This document shows, piece after piece, positions 50,330 to 59,397 of a stretch of DNA of 64,000 nucleotides. Both the position numbers and the translations under genes were made by a program. The stretch comes from Ensifer sp. BR816 (GTDB taxonomy: Bacteria; Pseudomonadota; Alphaproteobacteria; Rhizobiales; Rhizobiaceae). The DNA is taken from positions 3,803,342-3,867,341 of the forward strand of contig NZ_KB905370.1 of NCBI RefSeq assembly GCF_000378985.1. Direction: 5' to 3'. The notes beneath the pieces are model-generated. The model did not search any database and had not been told where the DNA came from. It saw only the letters and a list, made by a program, of their open reading frames with translations. Each line of letters opens with the position of its first letter. The first letter of the stretch is position 1.

Positions 50330-51118
50330 TCAGCGCCTCACGGTTGAGAATTTGGAAAAGCGGGTGAAAAGCTGGATCAGTCCCATGCAGACCCAGGTTA
50401 TGGCGAAGGCGACCACGGCCAGCGCCGAAGGCTCGTAGGCGCGATTGCCGCCCATCCAGACCATGTAGGGGCCAAAGGAGTTGACGTTGAGCAGCGCGGC
50501 AAAAACATACTCGCCAATGACAATTGCGAAGGTCAGGAAGGCGCCCGACAGTACCGACACGAAGACGTTCGGCAGGATCACGACGGCGAGGATGCGCGCC
50601 CAGCCGGACCCGAGACTTTGTGCGGCTTCCGTGAGGCTGGCGATGTCGATAGTGCGTAGGCCCGTATCCACTGAACGGTACATGTAGGGCAGCGACAGCG
50701 TTGCATAACCGAACACGAGGAGGATGTTGGTGCCCCACCAGCTTCCCGTCAGCGGCAGGATGGAGGAGGTGTTGTAGATGCGAATATAGCCGAAGACGAT
50801 GACGATCGGCGGAATAACCAGCGGCAGCAGCGTGATGAATTCCACGATGGGGCGCAGGCCGGGAAAGCGTAGCCGCACGAAATAGGCCGTGGGCACGACG
50901 ATCAGGATGCCGAGCACGATGGTCAGTAGGGCCAGCATGACCGAATAGCCGAAGGTCTGCTGAAATTGCGTATCGGCGAGCACGATGCGATAGGCTTCGA
51001 AACTGTAGCCGCCACGCTGCATGCGCAGCGAGAAATCAAACATGCCGACCAGCGGAAGCAGGAAATAAATCCCGCCCAGGACGACGGCGAGCCAGGACCA
51101 GAGACGTTTCCCCATCAT
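50330..51118 (-). CDS. ABC transporter permease, AfuB/PotC-like, second
   Basis: 262 aa inner-membrane subunit. It starts at ATG 51118, overlapping the previous gene by 4 bp (ATGA). Six hydrophobic segments and EAA loop TEAAQSLGSGWARILAVV near 170-187. The frame stays open upstream for over 100 codons but those codons lie inside the previous gene and have an unlikely composition. Confidence 0.9.
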   Translation of the reverse strand: MMGKRLWSWLAVVLGGIYFLLPLVGMFDFSLRMQRGGYSFEAYRIVLADTQFQQTFGYSVMLALLTIVLGILIVVPTAYFVRLRFPGLRPIVEFITLLPLVIPPIVIVFGYIRIYNTSSILPLTGSWWGTNILLVFGYATLSLPYMYRSVDTGLRTIDIASLTEAAQSLGSGWARILAVVILPNVFVSVLSGAFLTFAIVIGEYVFAALLNVNSFGPYMVWMGGNRAYEPSALAVVAFAITWVCMGLIQLFTRFSKFSTVRR

Positions 51119-51999
51119 TTGACCCACCTCTCGGCGCGCAGGCGCAGCAGGATATAGATGCCGTTGGCGACAGCGGTGAGCACGATCATCGCAAACGCGA
51201 TGGCGTAGCCGAGATGCGGATCGTTGAGCACGTCGCCACGGATCTGCGCAAAAAGCACGATCGGCGCGATGGAAAGGGATGAGCCAGTAAGTGCGATGGC
51301 GGTCGCAACGGCACCGAAGGCGTTGGCGAAAAGCAGCGCCAGCGTGCCGAGAAGCGAGGGCCACAATATCGGCAGCGCTACCAGGCGCCAGTATTGGAAG
51401 CCGGTGGCGCCCAGGCTTTCGGCCGCCTCGCGCCATTCGCGCCGCAGCCCCTCCAGCGCCGGGGTGATGATGAGCACCATCAGCGGGACCTGGAAATAAA
51501 GATAGGTGAGCGCCAGGCCGAGGAACGAGACGATGTTGAAGCCGAGGCCGTAGAGATTGATGCCGAACCAGTGGCGCAGCAGCATCGTTACGAAGCCGAG
51601 ACGGCCGAGTGTCGCGATGAAGGCGAAGGCGAGCGGCACGCCGGCGAAGTTCGAGGCCACGCCGGAAAAGGTGAGGATGGCATTACGAAGCCAACGCGGC
51701 AGTTCCCCAAGGGTGATGGCAGCGGCGATGAAAAAGCCGAATACGCAACCAAGCGCCGCGGTCAGCAGGCTCAGTTCGATGGAGATCCAGAAGGCAGCGC
51801 GGATCGATGGTGAGAACAGCTTGCCGAGGTTTTCCAGCGTCGCCTGCCCTTCCGCATTGCGGAAGGCGCCGAGCACGATGTTGAGCGTCGGCAGGATCAG
51901 GAACAAAAGTGCGAAAAGGAAGAAGGGAGCGACCCCGAACCAGTTGAGTGCCTGCCGCGGCCGCACGGCGCTCGGCAGGATAGCTGCGCTTGTCGTCAT
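51115..51999 (-). CDS. ABC transporter permease, AfuB/PotB-like, first
   Basis: 294 aa, start ATG 51999. Six transmembrane segments starting APFFLFALLFLILPTLNIVLG near 25-45, in two overlapping blocks. EAA loop REAAESLGATGFQYW near 195-209. Partner of the following permease. The gap to the binding-protein gene (101 bp) contains a hairpin at 52016-52040. Confidence 0.9.
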   Translation of the reverse strand: MTTSAAILPSAVRPRQALNWFGVAPFFLFALLFLILPTLNIVLGAFRNAEGQATLENLGKLFSPSIRAAFWISIELSLLTAALGCVFGFFIAAAITLGELPRWLRNAILTFSGVASNFAGVPLAFAFIATLGRLGFVTMLLRHWFGINLYGLGFNIVSFLGLALTYLYFQVPLMVLIITPALEGLRREWREAAESLGATGFQYWRLVALPILWPSLLGTLALLFANAFGAVATAIALTGSSLSIAPIVLFAQIRGDVLNDPHLGYAIAFAMIVLTAVANGIYILLRLRAERWVK

Positions 52000-52015
52000 T
52001 GGATTTTTCCCTGAA

Positions 52016-52040
52016 GCCGTTCCGGTCTTGCCGGAACGGC
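52016..52040 (-). terminator. Hairpin after the module F binding-protein gene
   Basis: GCCGTTCCGG, loop TCTTG, CCGGAACGGC: perfect 10-bp stem (52016-52025 with 52031-52040). On the minus strand it is followed by AAAAATCC-type sequence rather than a T-tract. Third example in the window of a stem between binding protein and permease. Confidence 0.55.
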
Positions 52041-52100
52041 GTGAAAGGAGAGGCAGCCGAGACTTCGCAACGGCGTAGCCTTCGTGCGGGGGATCTCGCC

Positions 52101-53219
52101 CTATTTCACGTTGGCGCCGACCACCTTGTCCCAACCTTCGACGATGGCGGTCTTGTTGGCGGCCAGCTCGTCCACGGTCGGGAAGACGGCCTTTTCATAG
52201 GCTTCGGCTGGCGGCAGCTTGTCGAGCAGCTCCTGCGGGAACTTGCCCGCCTGCAGCATGGCGTTGAAGCGCGCCGGATGGCAGTAGCCCTTCAGCCAAG
52301 CGGTTTGGCCCGCGTCGGAATAGAGATATTCCATCCATAGTTTGGCGGCATTCGGATGCGGCGCAAAGGCCGAGATCGCCTGAACATAGACGCCGGCGAC
52401 CACGCCGCTATCCGGCACGACGACCTCCATGGGCGGATTGCCCTTCAGGCCGTCGCGCCAGGCGAGCAGGTTGTAGTCCCACGCGGCCACGATCGGCGTC
52501 TGCCCCTGAGCGATGGTGCCGGCCTTGCCGAGCACCGGCACGAAGTTGCCGGCCTTGTTCAGTTCCGCAAAGAGTTCCAGACCCTTGCCGCCGGATTCCG
52601 CGCCGGGCTTGCCCCCACGCGAGAGGCCTGCCGACATCAGCGCAAGGATCGCCTGCGCGGACGAACGCGGATCGCCGGTCAGCGCGACGGCGCCGGAATA
52701 GTCGGATTTCAGGAGATCGGCCCAATCGGCCGGCGGGGTGTCAAGCAAGTCCTTGTTCACGCCGAAGGCCATCACGCCGTAATAATCGCCGTACCAATAG
52801 CCCTTCTCGTCCTTGATGTTGGCCGGGATTTCGTCCCACGTGGCCACCTTGTAGGGCTGCAGCAACCCCTCCTCGGCAGCCGCTGGCGCAAAGGCGAGGC
52901 CGAGGTCGACGACATCGGGCGCCTGCGAGCCCGTATTGCCCTTGTTGGACCGGATTGCCTCCAGCTCGTCGGCGGTGCCGGCATCCGGGTTCAGCTCGTT
53001 GACCGTAATGCCCGGATACTTGATCTTGAAGCCCGCGATGACCTCGCCGTAGTTGCACCAGTCATGCGGCAGCGCGATGACCGTCAGCATGCCTTCCTTC
53101 GTGGCGGCGGCCACCAGTTCTTCCGGCGCCTCGGCGCGGGCAAGGCCCGGTAGCGCGACGGTCAGGGCGAGCGTGGCGATGAATGCGCGGCTCGTTGCGC
53201 GCGATACAAGCTTCTTCAT
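52101..53219 (-). CDS. Extracellular solute-binding protein, AfuA/FbpA-like
   Basis: 372 aa periplasmic protein. Start ATG 53219 gives a Sec signal peptide ending LALTVALPGLARA-EA. Fold of the iron/thiamine/phosphonate group: EELVAAATKEGMLTVIALP opening, DVVDLGLAFAPAAAEEGLLQ near 107-126, WYGDYYGVMAFGVNKDLL near 145-162, and VAAWDYNLLAW near 250-260. The first half lacks the tyrosine pair typical of Fe3+ binders, and the downstream phosphatase and TIM barrel favour an organic, perhaps phosphorylated, ligand. Divergent from a MocR-type regulator. Confidence 0.85.
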   Translation of the reverse strand: MKKLVSRATSRAFIATLALTVALPGLARAEAPEELVAAATKEGMLTVIALPHDWCNYGEVIAGFKIKYPGITVNELNPDAGTADELEAIRSNKGNTGSQAPDVVDLGLAFAPAAAEEGLLQPYKVATWDEIPANIKDEKGYWYGDYYGVMAFGVNKDLLDTPPADWADLLKSDYSGAVALTGDPRSSAQAILALMSAGLSRGGKPGAESGGKGLELFAELNKAGNFVPVLGKAGTIAQGQTPIVAAWDYNLLAWRDGLKGNPPMEVVVPDSGVVAGVYVQAISAFAPHPNAAKLWMEYLYSDAGQTAWLKGYCHPARFNAMLQAGKFPQELLDKLPPAEAYEKAVFPTVDELAANKTAIVEGWDKVVGANVK

Positions 53220-53389
53220 GGTTCCTCCTGTTGACCGTCTGTGACGGATCGTGGGCAATGGCTGCTGTTGTCTGTCTTGCATCCGGTCGTCGGCGCCGCC
53301 GTCTATCCGGGTTCCCCTTGCACTTTGTTCGCGTCTTGCCGAAGGGCTCGAAGCCGTGCGTTTTCGTGTAGGGGCAGGATGCAACAATT

Positions 53390-53408
53390 GGACAAGAATA
53401 AAATGTCC
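53390..53408. promoter_or_regulatory. Inverted repeat in MocR/transporter divergent promoter
   Basis: GGACA, 9-bp spacer, TGTCC. It lies 44 bp upstream of the MocR GTG start and 171 bp from the binding-protein start. Candidate regulator site; no experimental parallel is claimed. Confidence 0.35.
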
Positions 53409-53451
53409 ATTATGATGCATTCAACCGTACCAATTTTGCGGAGGCATACCG

Positions 53452-54933
53452 GTGATCAAACAGCTCGAAGGCCCGATTCTGCCCTTCCTGCGCCTTGACG
53501 CCGGGGTCGCGTTGCCGAAATTCCGCCAGGTGCAGGACCAATTGCGGATGGCGATCCTGCACGGACACCTGCGCGCGGGAACCCGCCTGCCAGCGAGTCG
53601 CATCCTTGCCGAGGAACTGGGGCTGTCGCGCCAAACCGTGGTGCGGGTGCTAGAGAACCTGAAGGCGGAGGGTTATCTGGAAGCGCGCCAGGGGGCCGGC
53701 ACTTTCGTCGCAGCGGCCCTGCCGCGCCAATCGCCGAAGCCGCGCTTCGCACCAACCCGTGGAGACGCACCGGACATCGCATTGTCCCGCCTGTCGCGGA
53801 TCGGCGAGCTTTCTCGCCAGATGTCGGCTGATATCGGCCAGATGGAAGAAAAGCCGTTCCTGCCCAACCGACCGGCGCTCGAACGCTTTCCCTTCGCCGT
53901 CTGGCGAAAATGCTGGAATTCGGTGACGCGCAGCGGCAAGGCGACCATGGGCTATGGCGATGTTGCGGGCGAGCTGGTGCTGCGGCAGAGGATCGCCGAA
54001 TATCTGGCCCTGCACCGACGTGACCCTTGCGATCCGGAGCAGATCGTCATCACGCCCGGCGGGCACGCCGCCTTCACGCTCGCCGCACTTGCGCTTGCCG
54101 ATCCCGGAGACGGGATATGGTTCGAGGATCCCGGCCCCCTAACCACCTGTAACCTGTTTCGTACGCTCGGGCTGCACCTGTGCTTGGCAGATGTCGATGC
54201 CGACGGCATGGATGTCGCGGGCGTCAGCGCCCGCTATCCCGATGCGCGGCTCGCTTTCGTAATGCCGTCGCGCCACCATCCGCTCGGGGTGACGCTGTCG
54301 CTGCCGCGCCGGCTCGCCCTACTCGAATGGGCACAGGCAAGCGATGCGTGGATCATCGAGGACGACTACGACAGCGAGTTCCGCTACGACGGTGCGCCGC
54401 TACCCTCCATGCGTTCCGTCGACAGCCATGACCGGGTGATCTATGCGGGCAGTTTCAGCAAGGCGCTCTATCCAGGCATCCGCATCGGCTATCTCGTGCT
54501 GCCGCCACAGCTGGTGGGCGTCTTTCGCAATCTTGCGGGGCTGATCCATCGCAGCGTTCCGGTGGAAGCTCAGCTCGCGCTTGCCGAATTCATCGGCGGC
54601 GGACATTTCGCCAGCCATTTGCGCCGCATGCGCGGCCTTTACGTAGAACGCCGCGAGGTCTTCATGGAGGCGGGAGGAATGGCCCTTGCCGGCCTCGCAC
54701 GCCTCGATTGCTCCGAAAGCGGGCTCAACGCGCTCGCCTGGCTGGAAGGCGGCCGGGAGGACCAAGCCGTGCATCGCGCTGTGCTCGACGCGGGGCTGCA
54801 ATGCTATCCGCTCTCGGACTATACAATCACGACGCCGCGGCCAGGCGCGCTCATCCTCGGCTATGCCGGCGTTCCGGCGGACCGCATGAAGCCGTATCTT
54901 CTACGGCTTGCGGAAGCGATCGCCCCAGCATGA
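53452..54933 (+). CDS. MocR/PdxR-type regulator (GntR HTH fused to aminotransferase fold)
   Basis: 493 aa, GTG start 53452 after GCGGAGG. N-terminal winged helix (LPASRILAEELGLSRQTVV near 44-62, RQGAGTFVA). From about residue 130 a type I aminotransferase domain: ITPGGHAAFTLAALAL, IIEDDYDSEFRYDG and the pyridoxal-phosphate lysine in YAGSFSKALYPGIRIG near 330-345. These regulators sense amines, amino acids or vitamin B6 through the bound cofactor. Divergent from the AfuABC-like operon, which it probably controls; an amino-sugar or amine ligand for that operon is therefore possible. Confidence 0.9.
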   Translation: MIKQLEGPILPFLRLDAGVALPKFRQVQDQLRMAILHGHLRAGTRLPASRILAEELGLSRQTVVRVLENLKAEGYLEARQGAGTFVAAALPRQSPKPRFAPTRGDAPDIALSRLSRIGELSRQMSADIGQMEEKPFLPNRPALERFPFAVWRKCWNSVTRSGKATMGYGDVAGELVLRQRIAEYLALHRRDPCDPEQIVITPGGHAAFTLAALALADPGDGIWFEDPGPLTTCNLFRTLGLHLCLADVDADGMDVAGVSARYPDARLAFVMPSRHHPLGVTLSLPRRLALLEWAQASDAWIIEDDYDSEFRYDGAPLPSMRSVDSHDRVIYAGSFSKALYPGIRIGYLVLPPQLVGVFRNLAGLIHRSVPVEAQLALAEFIGGGHFASHLRRMRGLYVERREVFMEAGGMALAGLARLDCSESGLNALAWLEGGREDQAVHRAVLDAGLQCYPLSDYTITTPRPGALILGYAGVPADRMKPYLLRLAEAIAPA

Positions 54934-55065
54934 TGGCGCAACGGGCTACCATGCGGCTCAGGAACACCTCGATGGCAGTGGCCCATTCATGCGACCGCTC
55001 CGCATCGTTGCAATCCCGCCGGGCGGTCACATAACCGATACCTCGCAACATTCCCTGCCCCCAAC

Positions 55066-56751
55066 TCAGTGCTGGACGACGCGCACCGGCGTGCCGCTGC
55101 GCTGCGTGGCGCCGACGCCGGGCGCAACACTAACCTCGGCATTGGAGGCAGCGAGCAGCGGCTTGCCGCAGACGATGTCGGAAGCCCGCTCCGCCAGCAT
55201 GATCGTCGGCGCGTTGAGATTGGCGTTTGGCTCCGAGGGAAAGACGGAACTGTCGATCACCCTCAGTCCGTCGATGCCGCGCACCTTGAGCTCGCTGTCG
55301 ACCACGGCCATGGCGTCCTCGCCCATGCGGCAGGAGCCACAGGGGTGATAGGTGCTCTCCATGGTCTCGCGCACCCAGGCGTCGATCTCGTCATTGCTGC
55401 GCACACTCGCGCCGGGGGCGATCTCCTCGCCGCGGAACCGATCGAAGGCCGGCTGGGCGATGATCTCGCGCGTCAGCCGCAGACAGCGGCGAAAACCCTC
55501 GCGATCCTCCTCGCGGTCGAGATAGTTGAACAGGATATGCGGCTGCTCGTGCGCTTCGGGCGAGCGCAGATGCACATAACCCCGGCTCTTCGGCTTATTC
55601 GGCCCGGTCAGCACCATGAAGCCGTGGCCGTCGAGCGGCTTCTTGCCGTCGTAGCGCATGGCGGCGGGCAGGAAATGGAACTGGATGTCCGGCCATGCGA
55701 GCGACGCATCGGACCGGATGAAGCCGCCGCTTTCGAAATGGTTGGAGACCGACAGCCCTTTCTTGAACAGCAACCATTCCGCGCCGATCAGGGCGCGGCT
55801 CAGGAGGCCCATCTTGCCGTTGAGCGTGATCGGCTCCTTGCAGGAATATTGGATATAGACCTCGGAATGGTCCTGCAGGTTTTCGCCGACGCCCGGCAGA
55901 TCGTGCAGAACCGCGACCCCGGCACGCTGAAGCACCCCCGCGGGACCGATGCCAGAGCGCTGCAACAGGTGCGGCGAGCCGATCGGACCGGAGGAGACGA
56001 GCACCTCGCGGTTTGCGCGCGCGACATGACGCTCGCCGGCGAGTTCATATTCGACGCCGATGGCGCGCTTGCCGTCGAGCAGCACGCGCCGCGTCATCGC
56101 GTGGGTCACGACTTTAAGATTCGGACGGCTCATCGCCGGCTTCAGGTAAGCATTGGCGGTCGACCAACGCACGCCGTCCTTCACGGTCATGTGCATCGGT
56201 CCGAAGCCCTCCTGCATGGAGCCGTTCGGGTCGTCGGTGGCGATATAGCCGGCCTCGCGGCCAGCATCGACGAAGGCTCGGTAGAGCGGATTTTTCATCT
56301 TGTTGCCGGCGTTGGTGGCGAGCGGCCCGGAAGCGCCGCGATAGGCGTCGCCTCCGCCCTGCCAGTTTTCGGCGCGCTGGAAATAAGGCAGGCAATTGGC
56401 ATAGCGCCAGCCGCGTGCGCCCAGCTCCTCCCACTCATCGAAGTCGCGCGCATGGCCGCGCATGTAGACCAAGCCATTGATCGAGGAGGAGCCGCCGATG
56501 ACCTTGCCGCGCGGGCAATGCACTCGCCTTCCGTCGAGGCCGGGTTCCGGCAGGGTCATGTATTTCCAGTTGTACTTGGTGCCATTCATCGGGATGGAGA
56601 GCGCCGTCGGCATCTGGATGAAGATCGACTTGTCGCTGCCGCCGTATTCGAGGACGAGAACTTTCGTGGCCGGTTCTTCCGACAGGCGGTTGGCGAGCAC
56701 GCAGCCGGCCGATCCGGCGCCGATGATGATGTAGTCGTAGGTGTCGGTCAT
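55066..56751 (-). CDS. Choline dehydrogenase-like GMC oxidoreductase (BetA paralog)
   Basis: FAD-dependent alcohol oxidase or dehydrogenase (561 aa). FAD motif [17 protein letters not shown] at the N-terminus, GMC signatures [15 protein letters not shown] near 80-94 and [15 protein letters not shown] near 255-269. Catalytic C-terminal histidine lies in [10 protein letters not shown] and asparagine in NLNAPTIM. Overall it is very close to choline dehydrogenase BetA, but no betB or betI is adjacent; it is the last gene of an operon with an NCS1 permease, SDRs and a ureohydrolase. Likely oxidises a primary alcohol, choline or an analogue. The C-terminal about 20 residues are a non-conserved tail. 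Confidence 0.9.
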   Translation of the reverse strand: MTDTYDYIIIGAGSAGCVLANRLSEEPATKVLVLEYGGSDKSIFIQMPTALSIPMNGTKYNWKYMTLPEPGLDGRRVHCPRGKVIGGSSSINGLVYMRGHARDFDEWEELGARGWRYANCLPYFQRAENWQGGGDAYRGASGPLATNAGNKMKNPLYRAFVDAGREAGYIATDDPNGSMQEGFGPMHMTVKDGVRWSTANAYLKPAMSRPNLKVVTHAMTRRVLLDGKRAIGVEYELAGERHVARANREVLVSSGPIGSPHLLQRSGIGPAGVLQRAGVAVLHDLPGVGENLQDHSEVYIQYSCKEPITLNGKMGLLSRALIGAEWLLFKKGLSVSNHFESGGFIRSDASLAWPDIQFHFLPAAMRYDGKKPLDGHGFMVLTGPNKPKSRGYVHLRSPEAHEQPHILFNYLDREEDREGFRRCLRLTREIIAQPAFDRFRGEEIAPGASVRSNDEIDAWVRETMESTYHPCGSCRMGEDAMAVVDSELKVRGIDGLRVIDSSVFPSEPNANLNAPTIMLAERASDIVCGKPLLAASNAEVSVAPGVGATQRSGTPVRVVQH

Positions 56752-56769
56752 GGTGGTCTTCTCCGGACG

Positions 56770-58233
56770 TTATGGATACTGGCCCCAGCCGCGGCCGCGG
56801 GCGAAGAGCCGGGTCAGGGCGTAGTGGACGGCACCCGCCGCAACACAGGCGGGAATGGAGGCGGTCAGGTATTTGAAGGCCGGCAGGCTGGCGAGCGTCT
56901 GCGGATTGAAGACGACGACATAAACGATGCAACCGATGGCAAGCGCGAAGAGCCCGATCGGATTGAAGCCTGCCCAGAAGCGGTAGGGGCCGTTTTGCTG
57001 CGGTCCGTGCAGGCTGCGCACGTCGAGCTTCTGGCCGCGCAGGAAGAAGTAGTCGACGATGCCGATGCCGGCGAGCGCCGAATTGAGCGCCGAGGTCCAG
57101 ACGAGGAAGATGAAGAACCCGTCATACATCTGCGGGTAGAAGACCACGAGGCCGAGCGGGATGACGCAGAACAGGAAGAGGATCGTGCCCCACGGAATGG
57201 CGCGCACGGAGGCCGTTCCCACCTGGCGGAGGCCGACGATGGACGTATAGAGGATGTTCGCCATCGAGGTCATGTTGGCGAAGGCGACGAAAAGCAGCGC
57301 GACGATGCCGATGATCGGACCGGCGATCTTTGTCATCCAGATCGTCGGATCGCTTTCGCCGAGCGCCACCGCCGCCAAAAGGCCGACGATCTCGCCGAGT
57401 GCGGCCGCCCCGAAGATGCCGAGAACGTTCGGCCAGAAGGCTCTGCGCTCGTTCTTCGTCAGTCGCGCCAGATTGCCGATGTAGGGCCACCAGGAGAAGC
57501 CGGCGGCGAGATTGACCTCGACGGCGACGATGAAGTTCAGCGTGTTGTCCTCGAAGGGGGGCGCGAGCGCCGGCAGCGCCAGAAGCTCGCCGAAGGAGCG
57601 CTGGCTGAGGATGAGATAGAGCATCACACCCATCAGCAGCACCAGAGCCGGTGACACCACCATGTTGAAGAATTTGATCGAAGTCGGCCCCTTGGCGACG
57701 ACGAACCAGGTGAGCAGGATGGCGCCGACCGATGCGACGGTCATCTTGACGCCGGTCGGGTTGGCCGCTTCCCCGGCGCTGAGCGCCATCAGGCCGTCGA
57801 TCGAGCGGCCGAACATCATGGCGAGAACCGCCAGCCACCCCATCGTCAGCAGCACGACTGCCAGCAGATAGACGACGCGGCTGCCGTTGTAGCCGAACTG
57901 GCTGCGCAACGCGATGAACTGCTCGATGCCGTAGCGTCCGGACATGGTGGTGGTGGCGAGCGCCGTCAGCACGACACCGATGATATTGCCGATGACGATA
58001 GCGGCAATGCCCTCCTTCGGCCCGACGAAGAGACCGACGGCGCCACCGATCAGGAACGCCCAGGTGGCGATGGCGAGCGCCGAATTGGCATAGGTGAATT
58101 CCCAGAAGCCCCAGAGCCTCTCGGATGGCAGAAGCGGCGCATCGCCCCGCTCGGCGCAGGCGCGATAGAAGGCGGCATCTGTCCGCTCGGTTTCGATGAC
58201 CGCCAGACGATCATGTGCAACATCGTCGGTCAT
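56770..58233 (-). CDS. NCS1-family permease (cytosine/purine/allantoin/hydantoin type)
   Basis: 487 aa inner-membrane secondary transporter with about twelve hydrophobic segments. Signatures: LWGFWEFTYANSALAIATW near 40-58, FVGPKEGIAAIVIGNIIG, and FSWWPYIGNLARLTKNERR near 245-263, characteristic of cation-coupled NCS1 carriers. It carries nucleobases, allantoin, hydantoins or related N-rich compounds. Eighteen bp upstream of the GMC gene and one bp after a 56 aa membrane protein. Substrate identity cannot be decided from these motifs. Confidence 0.9.
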   Translation of the reverse strand: MTDDVAHDRLAVIETERTDAAFYRACAERGDAPLLPSERLWGFWEFTYANSALAIATWAFLIGGAVGLFVGPKEGIAAIVIGNIIGVVLTALATTTMSGRYGIEQFIALRSQFGYNGSRVVYLLAVVLLTMGWLAVLAMMFGRSIDGLMALSAGEAANPTGVKMTVASVGAILLTWFVVAKGPTSIKFFNMVVSPALVLLMGVMLYLILSQRSFGELLALPALAPPFEDNTLNFIVAVEVNLAAGFSWWPYIGNLARLTKNERRAFWPNVLGIFGAAALGEIVGLLAAVALGESDPTIWMTKIAGPIIGIVALLFVAFANMTSMANILYTSIVGLRQVGTASVRAIPWGTILFLFCVIPLGLVVFYPQMYDGFFIFLVWTSALNSALAGIGIVDYFFLRGQKLDVRSLHGPQQNGPYRFWAGFNPIGLFALAIGCIVYVVVFNPQTLASLPAFKYLTASIPACVAAGAVHYALTRLFARGRGWGQYP

Positions 58234-58234
58234 C

Positions 58235-58405
58235 TCAAGCCCCCCAGATCCAGAAGCCGATGACGAGCACGAGCGTCAGCGCGGTCATGCCGGCATAGTC
58301 GAGTGCGGTCATCACGCCCTCGAAACGGCTTCCCGCCTCGATGTCCTCGTAGATGCGGGCGCGCCGCGTGAGTTCGTTCTGCCAGGCGATATCGTTGTTT
58401 TCCAT
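58235..58405 (-). CDS. Small membrane protein accompanying the NCS1 permease, 56 aa
   Basis: Start ATG 58405 preceded by GGGGAACGACG. Short acidic/basic N-terminal half (MENNDIAWQNELTRRARIYE) and one C-terminal transmembrane helix (MTALTLVLVIGFWIWGA). The stop lies one bp before the permease start, so the pair is translationally linked. Probably a small accessory subunit of the transporter, comparable in layout to other small proteins paired with secondary carriers; no named family recognised. Confidence 0.65.
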   Translation of the reverse strand: MENNDIAWQNELTRRARIYEDIEAGSRFEGVMTALDYAGMTALTLVLVIGFWIWGA

Positions 58406-58506
58406 CGTCGTTCCCCTTTTCGCGTCGCGCCTTCTGGCGTCTTTCCGCGAAGACAGTTGCGGCTCCATCAGCCGCCGATCTGCGAAGGTGGAGTCCGCCT
58501 TCGCTG

Positions 58507-59397
58507 CTACCGAACCCGGACGGGTTCCGTATAGAAGGGCAGCCGGTCGATCCTCGGCGACCAGTTGCCATTTTCGACAACGCGCCGCACATGGGCGGCA
58601 ATTTCCTCCATTGGCGCGAACCAGACGTCGCCGCGCTTCAGAACCTGCTCGAGAAAACGATGAACCACCTCCCAACGCGCGAGCCGGCCGGTGGCGAAGG
58701 GATGCACGACCGGCACCCAGAGCGCGCCGTGGCGGTAAGCGGCCGCGAACTCCTGCGCGAAGGCGGCAAAGCCCTGCTCTGGTGCGCGGATCGGCATCAT
58801 GTAGTCAAGGTCCACCGACTGGACGTATTGCGGCCAATCGTCGAGTCCCCAGTGAGACGGCAGTTCAACGAGCCGCCCGGCGCCACACTCCAGCAAATAG
58901 GGAATGTCGTCACCCATCAGCGAGGCGTCGTAGTCGAAGCCACGCGACACCAGGAGATCGGCGGAGCGATGGGAGAAATTGTAGAGCGGCGCGCGCCAAC
59001 CCCGCGGCCGCTTGCCGCTCGCCTTCACGATCACCTCGATGCCGCGGTCGAGCCAATAGGCTTCGTCCTCGTCGGAAAGCTCGCGCGGGTGCTCGTGCAG
59101 GAAACCATGATGGGCGAGCTCGTGGCCGCCTTCGAGGATGGTTTCGATCGCCCGCGGATATTGCTCGATACACCAGGCCGGCACGAAGAAGGTCTGTTTG
59201 ATGCCGAGTTGCCGGTAGCTTTCGACGATGCGCGGGACTGCCACCTTCGGGCCGTACTGCAGCATCGAGATCGCCGAAACACGGCTGTGGCCATCCTGCG
59301 GATGGGCGATATGAATGAGGCTGTCGGCATCCATGTCAAAGGTAATGCAGGCGGCGCAGCGTGCGCCGTTCGGCCACGGAATGGGATTGCTGATCAC
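58507..59397 (-). CDS. Polysaccharide-deacetylase-fold hydrolase (PuuE-like)
   Basis: 296 aa NodB-homology protein. Metal-site motifs TFDMDAD near residues 19-25 and HHGFLHEHP near 94-102 (H-x3-H), plus WRAPLYNFSHRS near 134-145. Without a signal peptide it acts in the cytoplasm, as PuuE-type allantoinases and peptidoglycan-deacetylase relatives that open cyclic amides or imides do. Overlaps the next SDR gene by 4 bp. In an operon with an NCS1 carrier and ureohydrolase, hydrolysis of a cyclic ureide is plausible but unproven. Confidence 0.85.
   Translation of the reverse strand: MISNPIPWPNGARCAACITFDMDADSLIHIAHPQDGHSRVSAISMLQYGPKVAVPRIVESYRQLGIKQTFFVPAWCIEQYPRAIETILEGGHELAHHGFLHEHPRELSDEDEAYWLDRGIEVIVKASGKRPRGWRAPLYNFSHRSADLLVSRGFDYDASLMGDDIPYLLECGAGRLVELPSHWGLDDWPQYVQSVDLDYMMPIRAPEQGFAAFAQEFAAAYRHGALWVPVVHPFATGRLARWEVVHRFLEQVLKRGDVWFAPMEEIAAHVRRVVENGNWSPRIDRLPFYTEPVRVR

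Noticed and set aside
55069-57654. 861-codon plus-strand open frame opposite the GMC oxidoreductase and NCS1 permease genes
   Set aside because: Antisense to two well-conserved genes; composition (Arg, Gly, His, Asp rich) is that of a shadow frame.
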